Part shown: positions 1-7,907 of the stretch, in pieces
How positions within the stretch are numbered: position 1 is the first letter of the stretch
How the letters are laid out: every line of letters begins with the position of its first letter
Source: Georgenia_A wangjunii
GTDB lineage: Bacteria > Actinomycetota > Actinomycetes > Actinomycetales > Actinomycetaceae
NCBI RefSeq assembly: GCF_036421915.1
Contig: NZ_JAZGOM010000002.1
DNA: 64,000 bases
Strand: one strand, 5' to 3'
Made by a program: the position numbers and the translations under genes
The notes under the pieces: generated by a model
What the model was told of the DNA's origin: nothing
Seen by the model: only the letters and a program-made list of their open reading frames with translations
The model's database searches: none

Positions 1-64
1 CTCACGTCATCGGGGCAGGAGTTTCCGCACGTACCGCAGATGCGCACCGTCACACCCCCGTCAG

Positions 65-126
65 CCTCGACCGCCGATCCATAACCGTTGCGCTGACCAC
101 CCGCGCGTGGTCAAGGGCGGTCGAGG
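65..126. repeat. Nested inverted repeats in the left-end non-coding region
   Basis: Positions 65-75 (CCTCGACCGCC) pair perfectly with 116-126 (GGCGGTCGAGG). Inside them, 94-100 (TGACCAC) pairs perfectly with 107-113 (GTGGTCA). The result is an 11-bp outer stem enclosing a 7-bp hairpin. No convincing gene lies in 1-360, so this may be the terminator or a structured end of a gene outside the window. Apart from this element and the terminator at 263-306, I see nothing in 1-360. The function is unknown. Confidence 0.45.
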
Positions 127-262
127 CAACCGATGGGGCAGCCGGGAGTGCGTGCGTGAGCGCGCCGGGCGCGGGGTGGCGCCGGGTGGCGCGGGGCCCG
201 TGGCCCTATCCGTCACCGTGCCGCTCGCTGTCCGCTGCGTGACGTGACCGGCTCGTACGCAG

Positions 263-306
263 GAGGGCCCTGGTAGGGCGGCGTGCGCCGCCCTACCAGG
301 GCCCTC
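263..306 (-). terminator. Strong hairpin terminator downstream of the 361-864 gene
   Basis: A perfect 20-bp inverted repeat (arms 263-282 and 287-306, loop GTGC) lies 55 bp beyond the stop codon of the minus-strand membrane protein gene. There is no clear T-run, which is common for actinobacterial terminators. Confidence 0.8.
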
Positions 307-360
307 GTCGTGCGTGCCGGACGTCGGCCTGACGCGCCGCTGCGCGCCCGGCCAGATCGG

Positions 361-864
361 TCAGCGGTTGTTGTCGCGGTTCCGGTTCGCGTGGTCGTGC
401 TCGTCGTCGCCCTCGATCTCCTTGGCGAGCAGGTAGGAACCCACCGCCCAGACGGCTGCGCCGATGAGGCCGACCCACACGCCGATGTCCGAGGCGAGGT
501 CGTCCCCGCGCTCGAGCCCACCCATGGGGTTGATGAGGAACGCGAGGCAGTGGATCGTCGCCGCGATGCCGACCGCCATGGAGACGAGGCTGAGGCCGCG
601 GTGCTGGCCGCGGCGCGCGCGCTTGGAGGCGTAGACGAGGGCGACGAGGAGGCCCAGCCCGAGGTAGGCGACGAACGGGATGAGGGAGTCGGTCTCGTAC
701 CCGGTGCGCGGGTCCGCGGAGTCCTCGGGGTTCACCCAGTGGAAGAAGGGCGAGACGTTGAAGACGACGATGCCGGCGGCGGCGACGGCGAGGCCGGTCA
801 TCTTCGCGCGACGGGAGTCGTGATGGGTGTTGTTGCTGTCGGTCGTGCTACGGCGGTCAGCCAT
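361..864 (-). CDS. Small four-helix membrane protein, unknown function
   Basis: Encodes 167 residues. The N-terminus is polar (about 20 residues). Four hydrophobic segments follow, at roughly 22-40, 62-79, 92-109 and 126-144, and the tail is highly charged and rich in Asp, His, Asn and Arg. I recognise no family, and transport or enzymatic function cannot be inferred. The ATG at 864 was chosen because it precedes a plausible cytoplasmic N-tail; upstream in-frame sequence belongs to the shadow of ugd. No good Shine-Dalgarno is visible before it. A 165-bp gap separates it from the glycan operon upstream, so it probably has its own promoter. A 20-bp hairpin terminator follows. Confidence 0.7.
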   Translation of the reverse strand: MADRRSTTDSNNTHHDSRRAKMTGLAVAAAGIVVFNVSPFFHWVNPEDSADPRTGYETDSLIPFVAYLGLGLLVALVYASKRARRGQHRGLSLVSMAVGIAATIHCLAFLINPMGGLERGDDLASDIGVWVGLIGAAVWAVGSYLLAKEIEGDDEHDHANRNRDNNR

Positions 865-1028
865 GAGTGTGTCCAAGTCTTCGGGGGGAGGGAGCGCTCG
901 CGGGGGCGGCATCGCACCAGCTGCGAATGCGCTTTCCGAAGCATGGCAGTTGCGGCCCCTGAGCGCTCCCTGAGACGGACATTCGTGAGGCGGGTCACGC
1001 CGCGTCGACCCGACGGCGCCAGCCGCAC

Positions 1029-2381
1029 TCAGCCCGTGGTCAGCCGCTCGGCCACCGGGGACATCCGCGGCCGGCCCAGCCCGCGGTAGGTCCAGCCGGC
1101 CTCGCGCCAGCGGCGCGGGTCGAGGGCGTTGCGGGCGTCGACGAGGATCCGTCCGGAGACGAGCGCACCGGTCCCGGCGGGGTCGAGCTCGCAGAACTCC
1201 CCCCACTCGGTGAGGAGGAGGACGATGTCGGCCCCCGCGAGCGCGTCCGCTGCGGTACCCGTGTAGCGCAGCTCCGGCCTGCTCTGCCGGGCGTTCTCCA
1301 TCGCCTGTGGGTCGAAGACGCTCACCCAGGCACCACGCGCCTGCAGCGCGGCCGCGACATCGAGGGCCGGGGAGTCCCGGACGTCGTCGGTCAGCGGCTT
1401 GAACGCGGCGCCGAGGACCGCGACGCGCTTGCCGGCGGGCGCTCCGCCGAGCTCGTCGACCACCATGTCGATGACCCGTGCGCGGCACCGGAGGTTGATC
1501 GCGTCGACCTCGCGCAGGAACGCCAGGGAGGCGCCGGTGCCGAGCTCGTCCGCGCGGGCCGTCATCGCCCGGATGTCCTTGGGCAGGCACCCACCGCCGA
1601 ACCCGAGCCCGGCGCGCAGGAACGCGTGGCCGATGCGGACGTCGTGGCCGAGCGCCTCGGCCACGGCGACGACGTCGCCGCCGCTCGCCTCGCACACCTC
1701 GGCGACGGCGTTGATGAAGGAGATCTTCGTCGCGAGGAAGGCGTTGGCGGACACCTTGACGAGCTCGGCGCTGACGAGGTCGGTGACGACGAGCGGGGTG
1801 CCACCGGCGAGGAGGGTCGCGTAGACCTCCCGCAGCGCCTGCTCCGCCCGCTCGCTGGCCACGCCGAGGACGAGCCGGTCGGGGCTGAGCGTGTCCTGGA
1901 CGGACCTGCCCTCGCGGAGGAACTCGGGGTTCCACGCGACGTCCACCCGCACGCCGGGCCGGGCGAGGGCGTCGGCCCGCTCCTGGAGCTCCTCGGCGGT
2001 GCCGACCGGCACGGTCGACTTGCCGACGACGACCGCGTCGGTGTGCAGGTGCGGGACGAGCTGCTCGACGGCGGCCATGACGTGGGAGGTGTCGGCCGCG
2101 AGGCTGCCGGCGCGCTGCGGGGTGCCGACGCACACGAAGTGGATGTCGGCGGTCGCGGCCTCCTCGACGCTCGTCGTGAAGCGGAGGGAGCCGGAGGCTG
2201 TGTGCCTGCGCAGCAATTCGGGCAGGCCGGGCTCGTAGAACGGCAGGACGCCCGCCGCGAGCTGGGCGACCTTGTCCGGGTCCGTGTCGAGGCCGATGAC
2301 CTCGAAGCCGAGCTCGGCCAGGCACGCGGCGTGGGTCGCACCGAGGTAGCCGGTGCCGATGACGCTGATCGTCGTGATCAT
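1029..2381 (-). CDS. ugd: UDP-glucose 6-dehydrogenase
   Basis: Oxidises UDP-glucose to UDP-glucuronate with two NAD+ in the cytoplasm, supplying an activated acidic sugar. The 450-residue length is normal for the family. The Rossmann motif GTGYLG is at residues 9-14, the substrate region reads WNPEFLREG, and the catalytic cysteine lies in GGGCLPKD. A C-terminal UDP-binding domain follows. The ATG overlaps the stop of the upstream kinase gene by 4 bp (TCAT at 2378-2381), so translation is coupled. It is the last gene of a seven-gene minus-strand operon with three glycosyltransferases, an ABC exporter and two sugar-kinase-like proteins. I infer that UDP-glucuronate, or a sugar derived from it, is a building block of that operon's product. 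Confidence 0.95.
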   Translation of the reverse strand: MITTISVIGTGYLGATHAACLAELGFEVIGLDTDPDKVAQLAAGVLPFYEPGLPELLRRHTASGSLRFTTSVEEAATADIHFVCVGTPQRAGSLAADTSHVMAAVEQLVPHLHTDAVVVGKSTVPVGTAEELQERADALARPGVRVDVAWNPEFLREGRSVQDTLSPDRLVLGVASERAEQALREVYATLLAGGTPLVVTDLVSAELVKVSANAFLATKISFINAVAEVCEASGGDVVAVAEALGHDVRIGHAFLRAGLGFGGGCLPKDIRAMTARADELGTGASLAFLREVDAINLRCRARVIDMVVDELGGAPAGKRVAVLGAAFKPLTDDVRDSPALDVAAALQARGAWVSVFDPQAMENARQSRPELRYTGTAADALAGADIVLLLTEWGEFCELDPAGTGALVSGRILVDARNALDPRRWREAGWTYRGLGRPRMSPVAERLTTG

Positions 2382-3571
2382 GAGAACTCCCAAGGGTCGG
2401 TGAGGAGGCGGCAGGCCGCATCGGTGCTGGTGGGTCGGAAGGCGTAGACGGCGAGGAGCCGGAGCCGGGTGGCGTGGGCGTACCCGGGCAGGGAGCGGCG
2501 CACGGCGGCGGAGGGGCCGTAGCCGGTGAGGATCCCCTCGGCGCACGCCCGGGCGCCCTGCGGGGTGACGTGGTGCTGGCGCGCGCGGAGCTCGACGTGG
2601 ACGAGGAGGTTCGCGAGGTCGAGCGCGGGGTCCCCGGGGGCGCTGAGGTCGAGGTCGAGGATCCCCACCTCGCCGTCGCGGTCGAGGAGGAGCTGCTTGT
2701 CGTGGAGGTCGCGGTGGAGGAGCACCGGGCGCGAGGACGTGAGCAGCGCGCTTGCCGCGCGGTCGAGGGTCGCAGCGACCTCGGCCGCCGGCAGCGGGAG
2801 GACCCCGAACCGCTCGGCGTGGGCGATCCACCGCCGGGTCACCGCCAGCTCCGCCGCGGCGTCGTGGAGGCCCGCCTGCGGACCGCCGTGCTGGACGACG
2901 GCGGGAGGCACCGCATGGAACCGGCGCAGGGCGGCGCCGACGTTCGTCCCGACGCGCCGGAACGCGTCCGCGCCCGTGACGGGGTCGGGGCCGGGGTCGG
3001 GGTCGGGGTCGGGGTCGGCGAGCGTGTCGTGGAGGGTGCGGCCGGGCAGGGCACTCATGACGAGCGTCGTCGGGCCGGCGGCAAGGACGCGCGGGACCCG
3101 GAGGCCGGTGGAGCGACCAACCGCGGCCAGGGTCGCGGCGGCGCCGGCGGCACGCCCGGGACGCACGACCTTCGTGAACGTCACCGGCCCGGCGGCGCCC
3201 GCGCGGCGCAGGACGCCACGCCGCTCGGGCCGGTGGGCGACGAGGCTCGCCCCCGGCTCGGCGACGAGCCGGGCGAGGGTGGGCAGGCGCCGGTCGGCGC
3301 CCCCGGGCTGGAGGACGACCCGCTCCCCCACCTGCCGGACGCGAGCGGCGGCCGGGGTGCCGGGGCCGAGCGCCGCGCGGGTCGCCGCGGCGACGTGCGC
3401 GGCCCGGTCGGGGTCGGCGAACCACTGCCCGGCGATCTCCTCCCCCGTCCCCGACGTCACGGCGAGGAGGAGGTGTGCGTCGTCACGGGGATGGCCGCGC
3501 GCGAGCGCGAGCCCCTCGGCGGCGAGGGCGTCGACGAGTGCCGGGACCGGCCCGGCCGCCACGGCCCTCAT
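2378..3571 (-). CDS. Maltokinase-like APH-fold phosphotransferase (second of pair)
   Basis: Encodes 397 residues with an APH/choline-kinase fold. The catalytic loop is HRDLHDKQ and the metal-binding motif is GILDLDL. In canonical APH enzymes the loop ends in Asn (HGDxxxxN); here Gln takes that place, as I recall for maltokinases (HGDLHLGQ). This suggests a sugar or glycan rather than an antibiotic as substrate (inference). About residues 185-197 are a low-complexity Asp-Pro repeat encoded by a G-rich hexanucleotide tract. It overlaps the previous kinase gene and ugd by 4 bp each. The two neighbouring kinases are divergent paralogues and may phosphorylate sequential intermediates of the same glycan. 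The exact substrate is unknown. Confidence 0.8.
   Translation of the reverse strand: MRAVAAGPVPALVDALAAEGLALARGHPRDDAHLLLAVTSGTGEEIAGQWFADPDRAAHVAAATRAALGPGTPAAARVRQVGERVVLQPGGADRRLPTLARLVAEPGASLVAHRPERRGVLRRAGAAGPVTFTKVVRPGRAAGAAATLAAVGRSTGLRVPRVLAAGPTTLVMSALPGRTLHDTLADPDPDPDPGPDPVTGADAFRRVGTNVGAALRRFHAVPPAVVQHGGPQAGLHDAAAELAVTRRWIAHAERFGVLPLPAAEVAATLDRAASALLTSSRPVLLHRDLHDKQLLLDRDGEVGILDLDLSAPGDPALDLANLLVHVELRARQHHVTPQGARACAEGILTGYGPSAAVRRSLPGYAHATRLRLLAVYAFRPTSTDAACRLLTDPWEFS
2981..3016. repeat. Six-copy GGGGTC/GGGGCC tandem repeat inside a CDS
   Basis: Six consecutive hexamers (five GGGGTC, one GGGGCC) on the plus strand encode a Pro/Asp run in the minus-strand kinase gene at 2378-3571. 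Six GGGG tracts with 2-nt spacers fit a G-quadruplex pattern on the template strand. Copy number could vary by slippage without loss of frame. Confidence 0.85.
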
Positions 3572-4869
3572 GCCGGCGCACCTGCGGGCGCGCTCGCGCG
3601 CAGCGCCCGCTCGGCGTGGTCGAGGACGCGCCCGACGGCGTCCGCCCAGGCGGCCTGGCGTGTCCGGAACGGCTCGGCGGCGCGCCGCAGGAGCTGTGCG
3701 GCCAGGTGGGTGCTTACCGCGGACCGGTCGACCGGGCTGGGCCCGTACCCGGCGAGGACGCCCTCGAGCAGGGCGTCCGCGTCGCCGGGTGCACCGGGCC
3801 GCAGGAGCGCCTCGGCGAGCAGGCTCGCGAGGTCGATCTCGGCCGGGCCGGTGCCGACGCGGTCGAGGTCGAGGATCCCGACCTCGCCGGAGCGCAGGAG
3901 GACCACCTGGTCGAGGGAGAAGTCTCCGTGCACCGTGACGGACGGGGTGGCGGGCAGCCGCCCGAGCCGGTCGAGCACGCGGGCGGCCAGCCTGTCCGCC
4001 CGGTCCGCCTGCTCGGGCAGGAGCCGCGCGACGTCCCGGACGGCCCGCGCGACCGCCGCCGCCTCACCGCGTGGGCCACGCTGAGGCAGGACGAGACGAT
4101 GGGCGTGGAAGGCACCCAGCGCCGCTCCCACCGCGCCGAGGGTGGCACCCGGGGCGTCGGCGCCGACCGGCTCGCCCGGGACGAACTCGAGCGCCGCGAG
4201 GCCCGAGCGGCGGTGCCGGCCGAGGATGCGGGGCGTAGCCGGGTCACCGGCCGCAAGGGCGCGGACGGGGTCGGTCGCGCGGAGGAGGTCGGCGGGCCGG
4301 TAGGCGCGCAGGACGACCTCGTCGTCGCCGGTGCTCAGGGCCCCGACCCAGCGCCGGTGCGGCTTGTAGGCGAGCGTGCGCAACGACGGCTCGCCGGCGG
4401 GGGCGCTGGCCTCGCGGTCGGCGCCGTCCGTCCCGAGCACACGGCCCAGGAGGGCCGGGCGCCGCCGGGGGTCGGCGAGCAGCGCGAGGGCGGGCAGGTC
4501 CCGGTCGGCCGCCGTCGTCGTCGCGAGGGTGAGGAGCGGGCGGTCGACGGCGATGAGCGCGGCGCCCGGTGCCTGCTCGAGCGACTTGACGAGCTTGGCC
4601 GCCCCCGCCGGGGCGTAGGCGCGGAGCAGCACGGTCGAGGGTGGGGACGCACAGGCCGGTGCGGAGGTGCCCCGGTCGGCGGGTCGCACGTCGACGGCCA
4701 TGACGGCGCTCGTCCCCGGCTTGTAGCGCAGGTAGCGGGGACGGGCGCGGAGCTCCTCGCCGAGGCGGTGGGACAGCCAGTCCGCGAGGCGGTCGCCGTC
4801 GAGGAGGAGCGCGAGCCCGGGCACGCCGGGGTCGCGGGCGACGAGGGCTGAGTCAGCACGGGGCAGCAT
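3568..4869 (-). CDS. Maltokinase-like APH-fold phosphotransferase (first of pair)
   Basis: Encodes 433 residues. The N-terminal half is an Ala-rich domain. The C-terminal APH catalytic core contains HGDFSLDQ and GILDLDR. As in the next gene, the last position of the catalytic loop is Gln, as in maltokinase-type sugar kinases. The ATG at 4869 overlaps the 3' end of the ABC transporter gene by 17 bp, and its stop overlaps the second kinase by 4 bp. The predicted role is ATP-dependent phosphorylation of a sugar or glycolipid intermediate of the surface glycan made by this operon. That role is inferred from context and the Gln-type motif. No transmembrane segment is visible, so it should be cytoplasmic. 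Confidence 0.8.
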   Translation of the reverse strand: MLPRADSALVARDPGVPGLALLLDGDRLADWLSHRLGEELRARPRYLRYKPGTSAVMAVDVRPADRGTSAPACASPPSTVLLRAYAPAGAAKLVKSLEQAPGAALIAVDRPLLTLATTTAADRDLPALALLADPRRRPALLGRVLGTDGADREASAPAGEPSLRTLAYKPHRRWVGALSTGDDEVVLRAYRPADLLRATDPVRALAAGDPATPRILGRHRRSGLAALEFVPGEPVGADAPGATLGAVGAALGAFHAHRLVLPQRGPRGEAAAVARAVRDVARLLPEQADRADRLAARVLDRLGRLPATPSVTVHGDFSLDQVVLLRSGEVGILDLDRVGTGPAEIDLASLLAEALLRPGAPGDADALLEGVLAGYGPSPVDRSAVSTHLAAQLLRRAAEPFRTRQAAWADAVGRVLDHAERALRASAPAGAPA

Positions 4870-6697
4870 GGTCCACCTCCGTACGGCGCGAGGACCGGTG
4901 CGTGGCCACGCCGTCGGTCACGCCCGCGGCGCCGCGGTGCCGCGGAAGGACGTCGGCGGGCCGCCCGGAGTCGGTGACGACCCCGCCCTCGACCCACAGG
5001 ACGCGGTCCGCGTCGCGGGCGGCCGCGAGGTCGTGGGTGATGACGATCGTCGTCCGGCCCGCCGTCAGCCGTCCGAGCGCGGCGACGACCTCCTTCTCCG
5101 TCCCCGCGTCCAGGCCCGTCGTCGCCTCGTCGAGGATGACGATCGGTGCGTCGCGCACGGCCGCGCGCGCGATCGCCACGCGCTGGCGCTGCCCCCCCGA
5201 GAGGGTCGCGCCGCGCTCCCCCACGACCGTGCCGTACCCCTGCGGCAGACCCACGATGAAGTCGTGCGCCCCGGCGAGCCGGGCCGCGTCCTCGATCTGC
5301 GCCTGGGTGGCTCCGGGTGCGCCGTCGGCGATGTTCTCCCGGACCGACGTCGCGAAGAGCAGGCTCTCCTGGAGGACGATCGAGACCTGCGGGCGCAGCG
5401 ACTCGAGCGTGAGCTCGCGCAGGTCGTGCCCGTCGATGCGCACCTCCCCCGAGTCCGGGTCGCGCAGCCGGGAGACGAGCATCGCCAGGCTCGACTTGCC
5501 GGCGCCAGACGGGCCGACGACGGCGACGCGCTCGCCGGGCAGGACGTGCAGGTTCATGCCGCGCAGGACCGGGTGCCCGGGCGTGTAGGACATCCAGACG
5601 TCGCGCAGGACGACGTCGCCGCGGAAGGGCCGGGCGTGCCACGCGGCGGGCGCGTTGACGACCATGGCCCGCTCCTCCATGAGGTCGACGAGCCGGTCGC
5701 CGCAGGCCGCCGCCTGGGCGATGCGGCCGGTGTACTTCGCGAGGTCGCGCATCGGCTTGAACGCGGCCTTGAGGTAGGTGATGAAGACGACGAGCTCGCC
5801 GGGGGTGAGCGCGCCGGCGAGCACGCGGGTCGCGCCGATGTAGAGCACCGCCGCGGTGGCGATGCCGACGAGGACGTCGGTCTTGCGCTCGAGGCCGGCG
5901 GAGAGCTTCTTCGCCTTGACGCCGTCCTTGAGGGTCTTCTCGTTGCTGCTGGCGAACGAGCCCTGCATCTTCTCCTCGAGGGAGTAGGACTGCACGACCC
6001 GCATCGCGGCGAGCGTCTCCGTCGCGAGCGATGCGAGCGCACCCTCGGCCCGGCGCTGCTCCTTCGACACGCCGGTGATGCGCCGGGACAGCCGGGTGCT
6101 CGTGAGGAGGAAGACGGGCAGGACGGCCACCATGACGAGGGCGAGCTGCCAGTCGAGCACGGCGACGACCGCGAGCATCCCGACCATCGTCACGACGTTC
6201 CCGGCGAGGGGCAGTGCCGCGGTGACGGCCACCTCCTTGAGGCGGCCGACGTCGGAGGTCACCCGGGTGACGAGGTCACCGGTGCGGGCGTTGTCGTGGA
6301 AGGCCATCGACAGGGCCTGCAGGTGCGCGTAGGCCTGGGCGCGCACCCGCGTGAGCACCCGGTTGCCGGCGAGGGCGAAGCAGATCGTCGTGAGGTAGGC
6401 GAAGAGGGCCCGCAGGCACACGACGACGAGCAGCCCGGCGCACGCGAGGACGAGGACGGTCCCGAGGTCGGCCGGCTGCTCGGCGGCGATCCGGCCGCCA
6501 CCGGCCGCGATGACGCCGTCGAGGACGAACTTGAGCGGCCACGGCTCGAGGAGGCGCATGGCCACCTCGGCGAAGAGGGCGGCCGAGCCCCCGGCGAGGA
6601 GCGCGCGCTCCTGGGCGAGGTGCGGCCGGACGAGGCGGCCGGTCCGGCGCAGGCCGGGGACGGCGCCGCGCAGCTTCCGCGGGTCAGACGAGGGCAT
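4853..6697 (-). CDS. Type I ABC exporter half-transporter (MsbA-like)
   Basis: Encodes 614 residues with a fused six-helix membrane domain (about 1-330) and ATPase domain (about 370-600). Visible motifs are Walker A GPSGAGKS, signature LSGGQRQR, Walker B VILDEAT and the H-loop ITHD. Half-transporters like this dimerise and flip lipids, lipid-linked glycans or drugs outward. Its place between glycosyltransferase and kinase genes suggests export of the glycoconjugate made here. The ATG at 6697 was chosen because GGGAGG lies 6-11 bases upstream. The longer in-frame extension reads through the preceding glycosyltransferase gene, which it overlaps by 14 bp. Confidence 0.88.
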   Translation of the reverse strand: MPSSDPRKLRGAVPGLRRTGRLVRPHLAQERALLAGGSAALFAEVAMRLLEPWPLKFVLDGVIAAGGGRIAAEQPADLGTVLVLACAGLLVVVCLRALFAYLTTICFALAGNRVLTRVRAQAYAHLQALSMAFHDNARTGDLVTRVTSDVGRLKEVAVTAALPLAGNVVTMVGMLAVVAVLDWQLALVMVAVLPVFLLTSTRLSRRITGVSKEQRRAEGALASLATETLAAMRVVQSYSLEEKMQGSFASSNEKTLKDGVKAKKLSAGLERKTDVLVGIATAAVLYIGATRVLAGALTPGELVVFITYLKAAFKPMRDLAKYTGRIAQAAACGDRLVDLMEERAMVVNAPAAWHARPFRGDVVLRDVWMSYTPGHPVLRGMNLHVLPGERVAVVGPSGAGKSSLAMLVSRLRDPDSGEVRIDGHDLRELTLESLRPQVSIVLQESLLFATSVRENIADGAPGATQAQIEDAARLAGAHDFIVGLPQGYGTVVGERGATLSGGQRQRVAIARAAVRDAPIVILDEATTGLDAGTEKEVVAALGRLTAGRTTIVITHDLAAARDADRVLWVEGGVVTDSGRPADVLPRHRGAAGVTDGVATHRSSRRTEVDHAAPC

Positions 6698-7907
6698 GGT
6701 GCGCCTCCCCGACGGCGGCACGCGGCGTTGACGGCGCGCGGGCGGGGCGGTCCGGCAGCGCGAGGCCGACGAGGCCCAGGCTCTCGGCGACGACGCTCGT
6801 CCAGTCGTGCGCGGCGGCGTCGGCCACGGTGTCGCGGCGCAGGCGGGCGCGCGTGCCGGCGTCGGCACGCAGCGCGGCGACGGCGTCGGCGAGGGCCCGC
6901 GGGTCGCCGGGCTCGACGAGCACGCCGAGCCGGCCGTCGTCGAGCACCTCCGGCAGCACGCCGATCCGGCTCGCGACGACGGGGAGGCCCGCGGCGAGGT
7001 ACTCGTAGACCTTGAGCGGGGAGAAGTAGAAGTCCTCGAGGGCCGGGTAGGGCGCCGTGGCGACGTCGATCCGCCGGAGCAGACCGGGGACGTCGGCGGG
7101 GTCGACGGCGCCGGTCACCTCGACGTACGGCGTGAGGCCGAGGGCCTCGGCGCGGGCCGCGAGGGGGCCGGCCTGCGGGCCGTCGCCGACGAGGAGGAGG
7201 CGGTACGTCGGGTCCTCCCGCACGAGCAGAGCCATCGCCTCGACGAGGGACTCGACCCCGTGCCAGGGCTTGAGGGTGCCGACGAAGCCGACGGTGAACG
7301 CGTCCGCGTGGGCCGGCGTGAGCGCCGCGGCGGGACGGAAGCGGGTGGTGTCCACGCCGTTGGCGACGGTGCGGACGACGCCGGCCGTGCGCGGACGGAC
7401 CCACTCGGCGACGGCGTCGCTCACGCAGACGATCGCGCCGGCGTCGGTGAACGCGCTCGCGGCGACGGCCTCTGCACCCCGCCGGTCGACGAGGACGCGG
7501 TGCCGCGCCTGCTCCTCGACGAGGGGCGCGTTGACCTCGAGCAGGCTGGGCGCACCGTGGCCGGCCGCCCAGGCCATGGCCGTGCGGCCCCACAGGGCGT
7601 ACCGCTCGTAGACGAGGTCGACCGGGCCCGACGCCGCGATCGCGTCGAGGGTGGCGCCCACGGCGGCGTCGCTGGCGGCGGCCGCCACCTCGCGCTCGGC
7701 CGGCCTCTCTCCGCTTACGCGCGCGAGGCGGTGCACGGTGAGGCCGGTGAGGTCGGGCGGGACCTCGCCGCCGACCCGCGCGCAGACGAGGTGGACGTCG
7801 GCGCCCGCCGCGAGGAGGACCCGCAGGACCGCCTGGACGTGGACGGAGGCGCCCTTGCGTCCGAGCGCCGGGATCCCCGGGTCGGTGCAGACGTAGACGA
7901 CCCGCAT
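6684..7907 (-). CDS. GT4-type glycosyltransferase
   Basis: Encodes 407 residues with a GT-B fold. The N-terminal domain begins MRVVYVCTDPG with a glycine-rich donor or acceptor loop (ALGRKGASVH). The C-terminal domain has the GT4 elements VGFVGTLKPWHGVE, LLLVGDGP and a retaining-type EYLAAGLPVVAS with the donor-binding glutamate. It transfers a sugar from a nucleotide donor to a growing glycan or lipid acceptor in the cytoplasm. The ATG at 7907 follows GAGGAGGT and shares one base with the stop of the previous glycosyltransferase (TGATG). An in-frame start 60 bp earlier lacks this support. The donor is unknown; UDP-glucuronate from Ugd is possible. Confidence 0.88.
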   Translation of the reverse strand: MRVVYVCTDPGIPALGRKGASVHVQAVLRVLLAAGADVHLVCARVGGEVPPDLTGLTVHRLARVSGERPAEREVAAAASDAAVGATLDAIAASGPVDLVYERYALWGRTAMAWAAGHGAPSLLEVNAPLVEEQARHRVLVDRRGAEAVAASAFTDAGAIVCVSDAVAEWVRPRTAGVVRTVANGVDTTRFRPAAALTPAHADAFTVGFVGTLKPWHGVESLVEAMALLVREDPTYRLLLVGDGPQAGPLAARAEALGLTPYVEVTGAVDPADVPGLLRRIDVATAPYPALEDFYFSPLKVYEYLAAGLPVVASRIGVLPEVLDDGRLGVLVEPGDPRALADAVAALRADAGTRARLRRDTVADAAAHDWTSVVAESLGLVGLALPDRPARAPSTPRAAVGEAHHALV

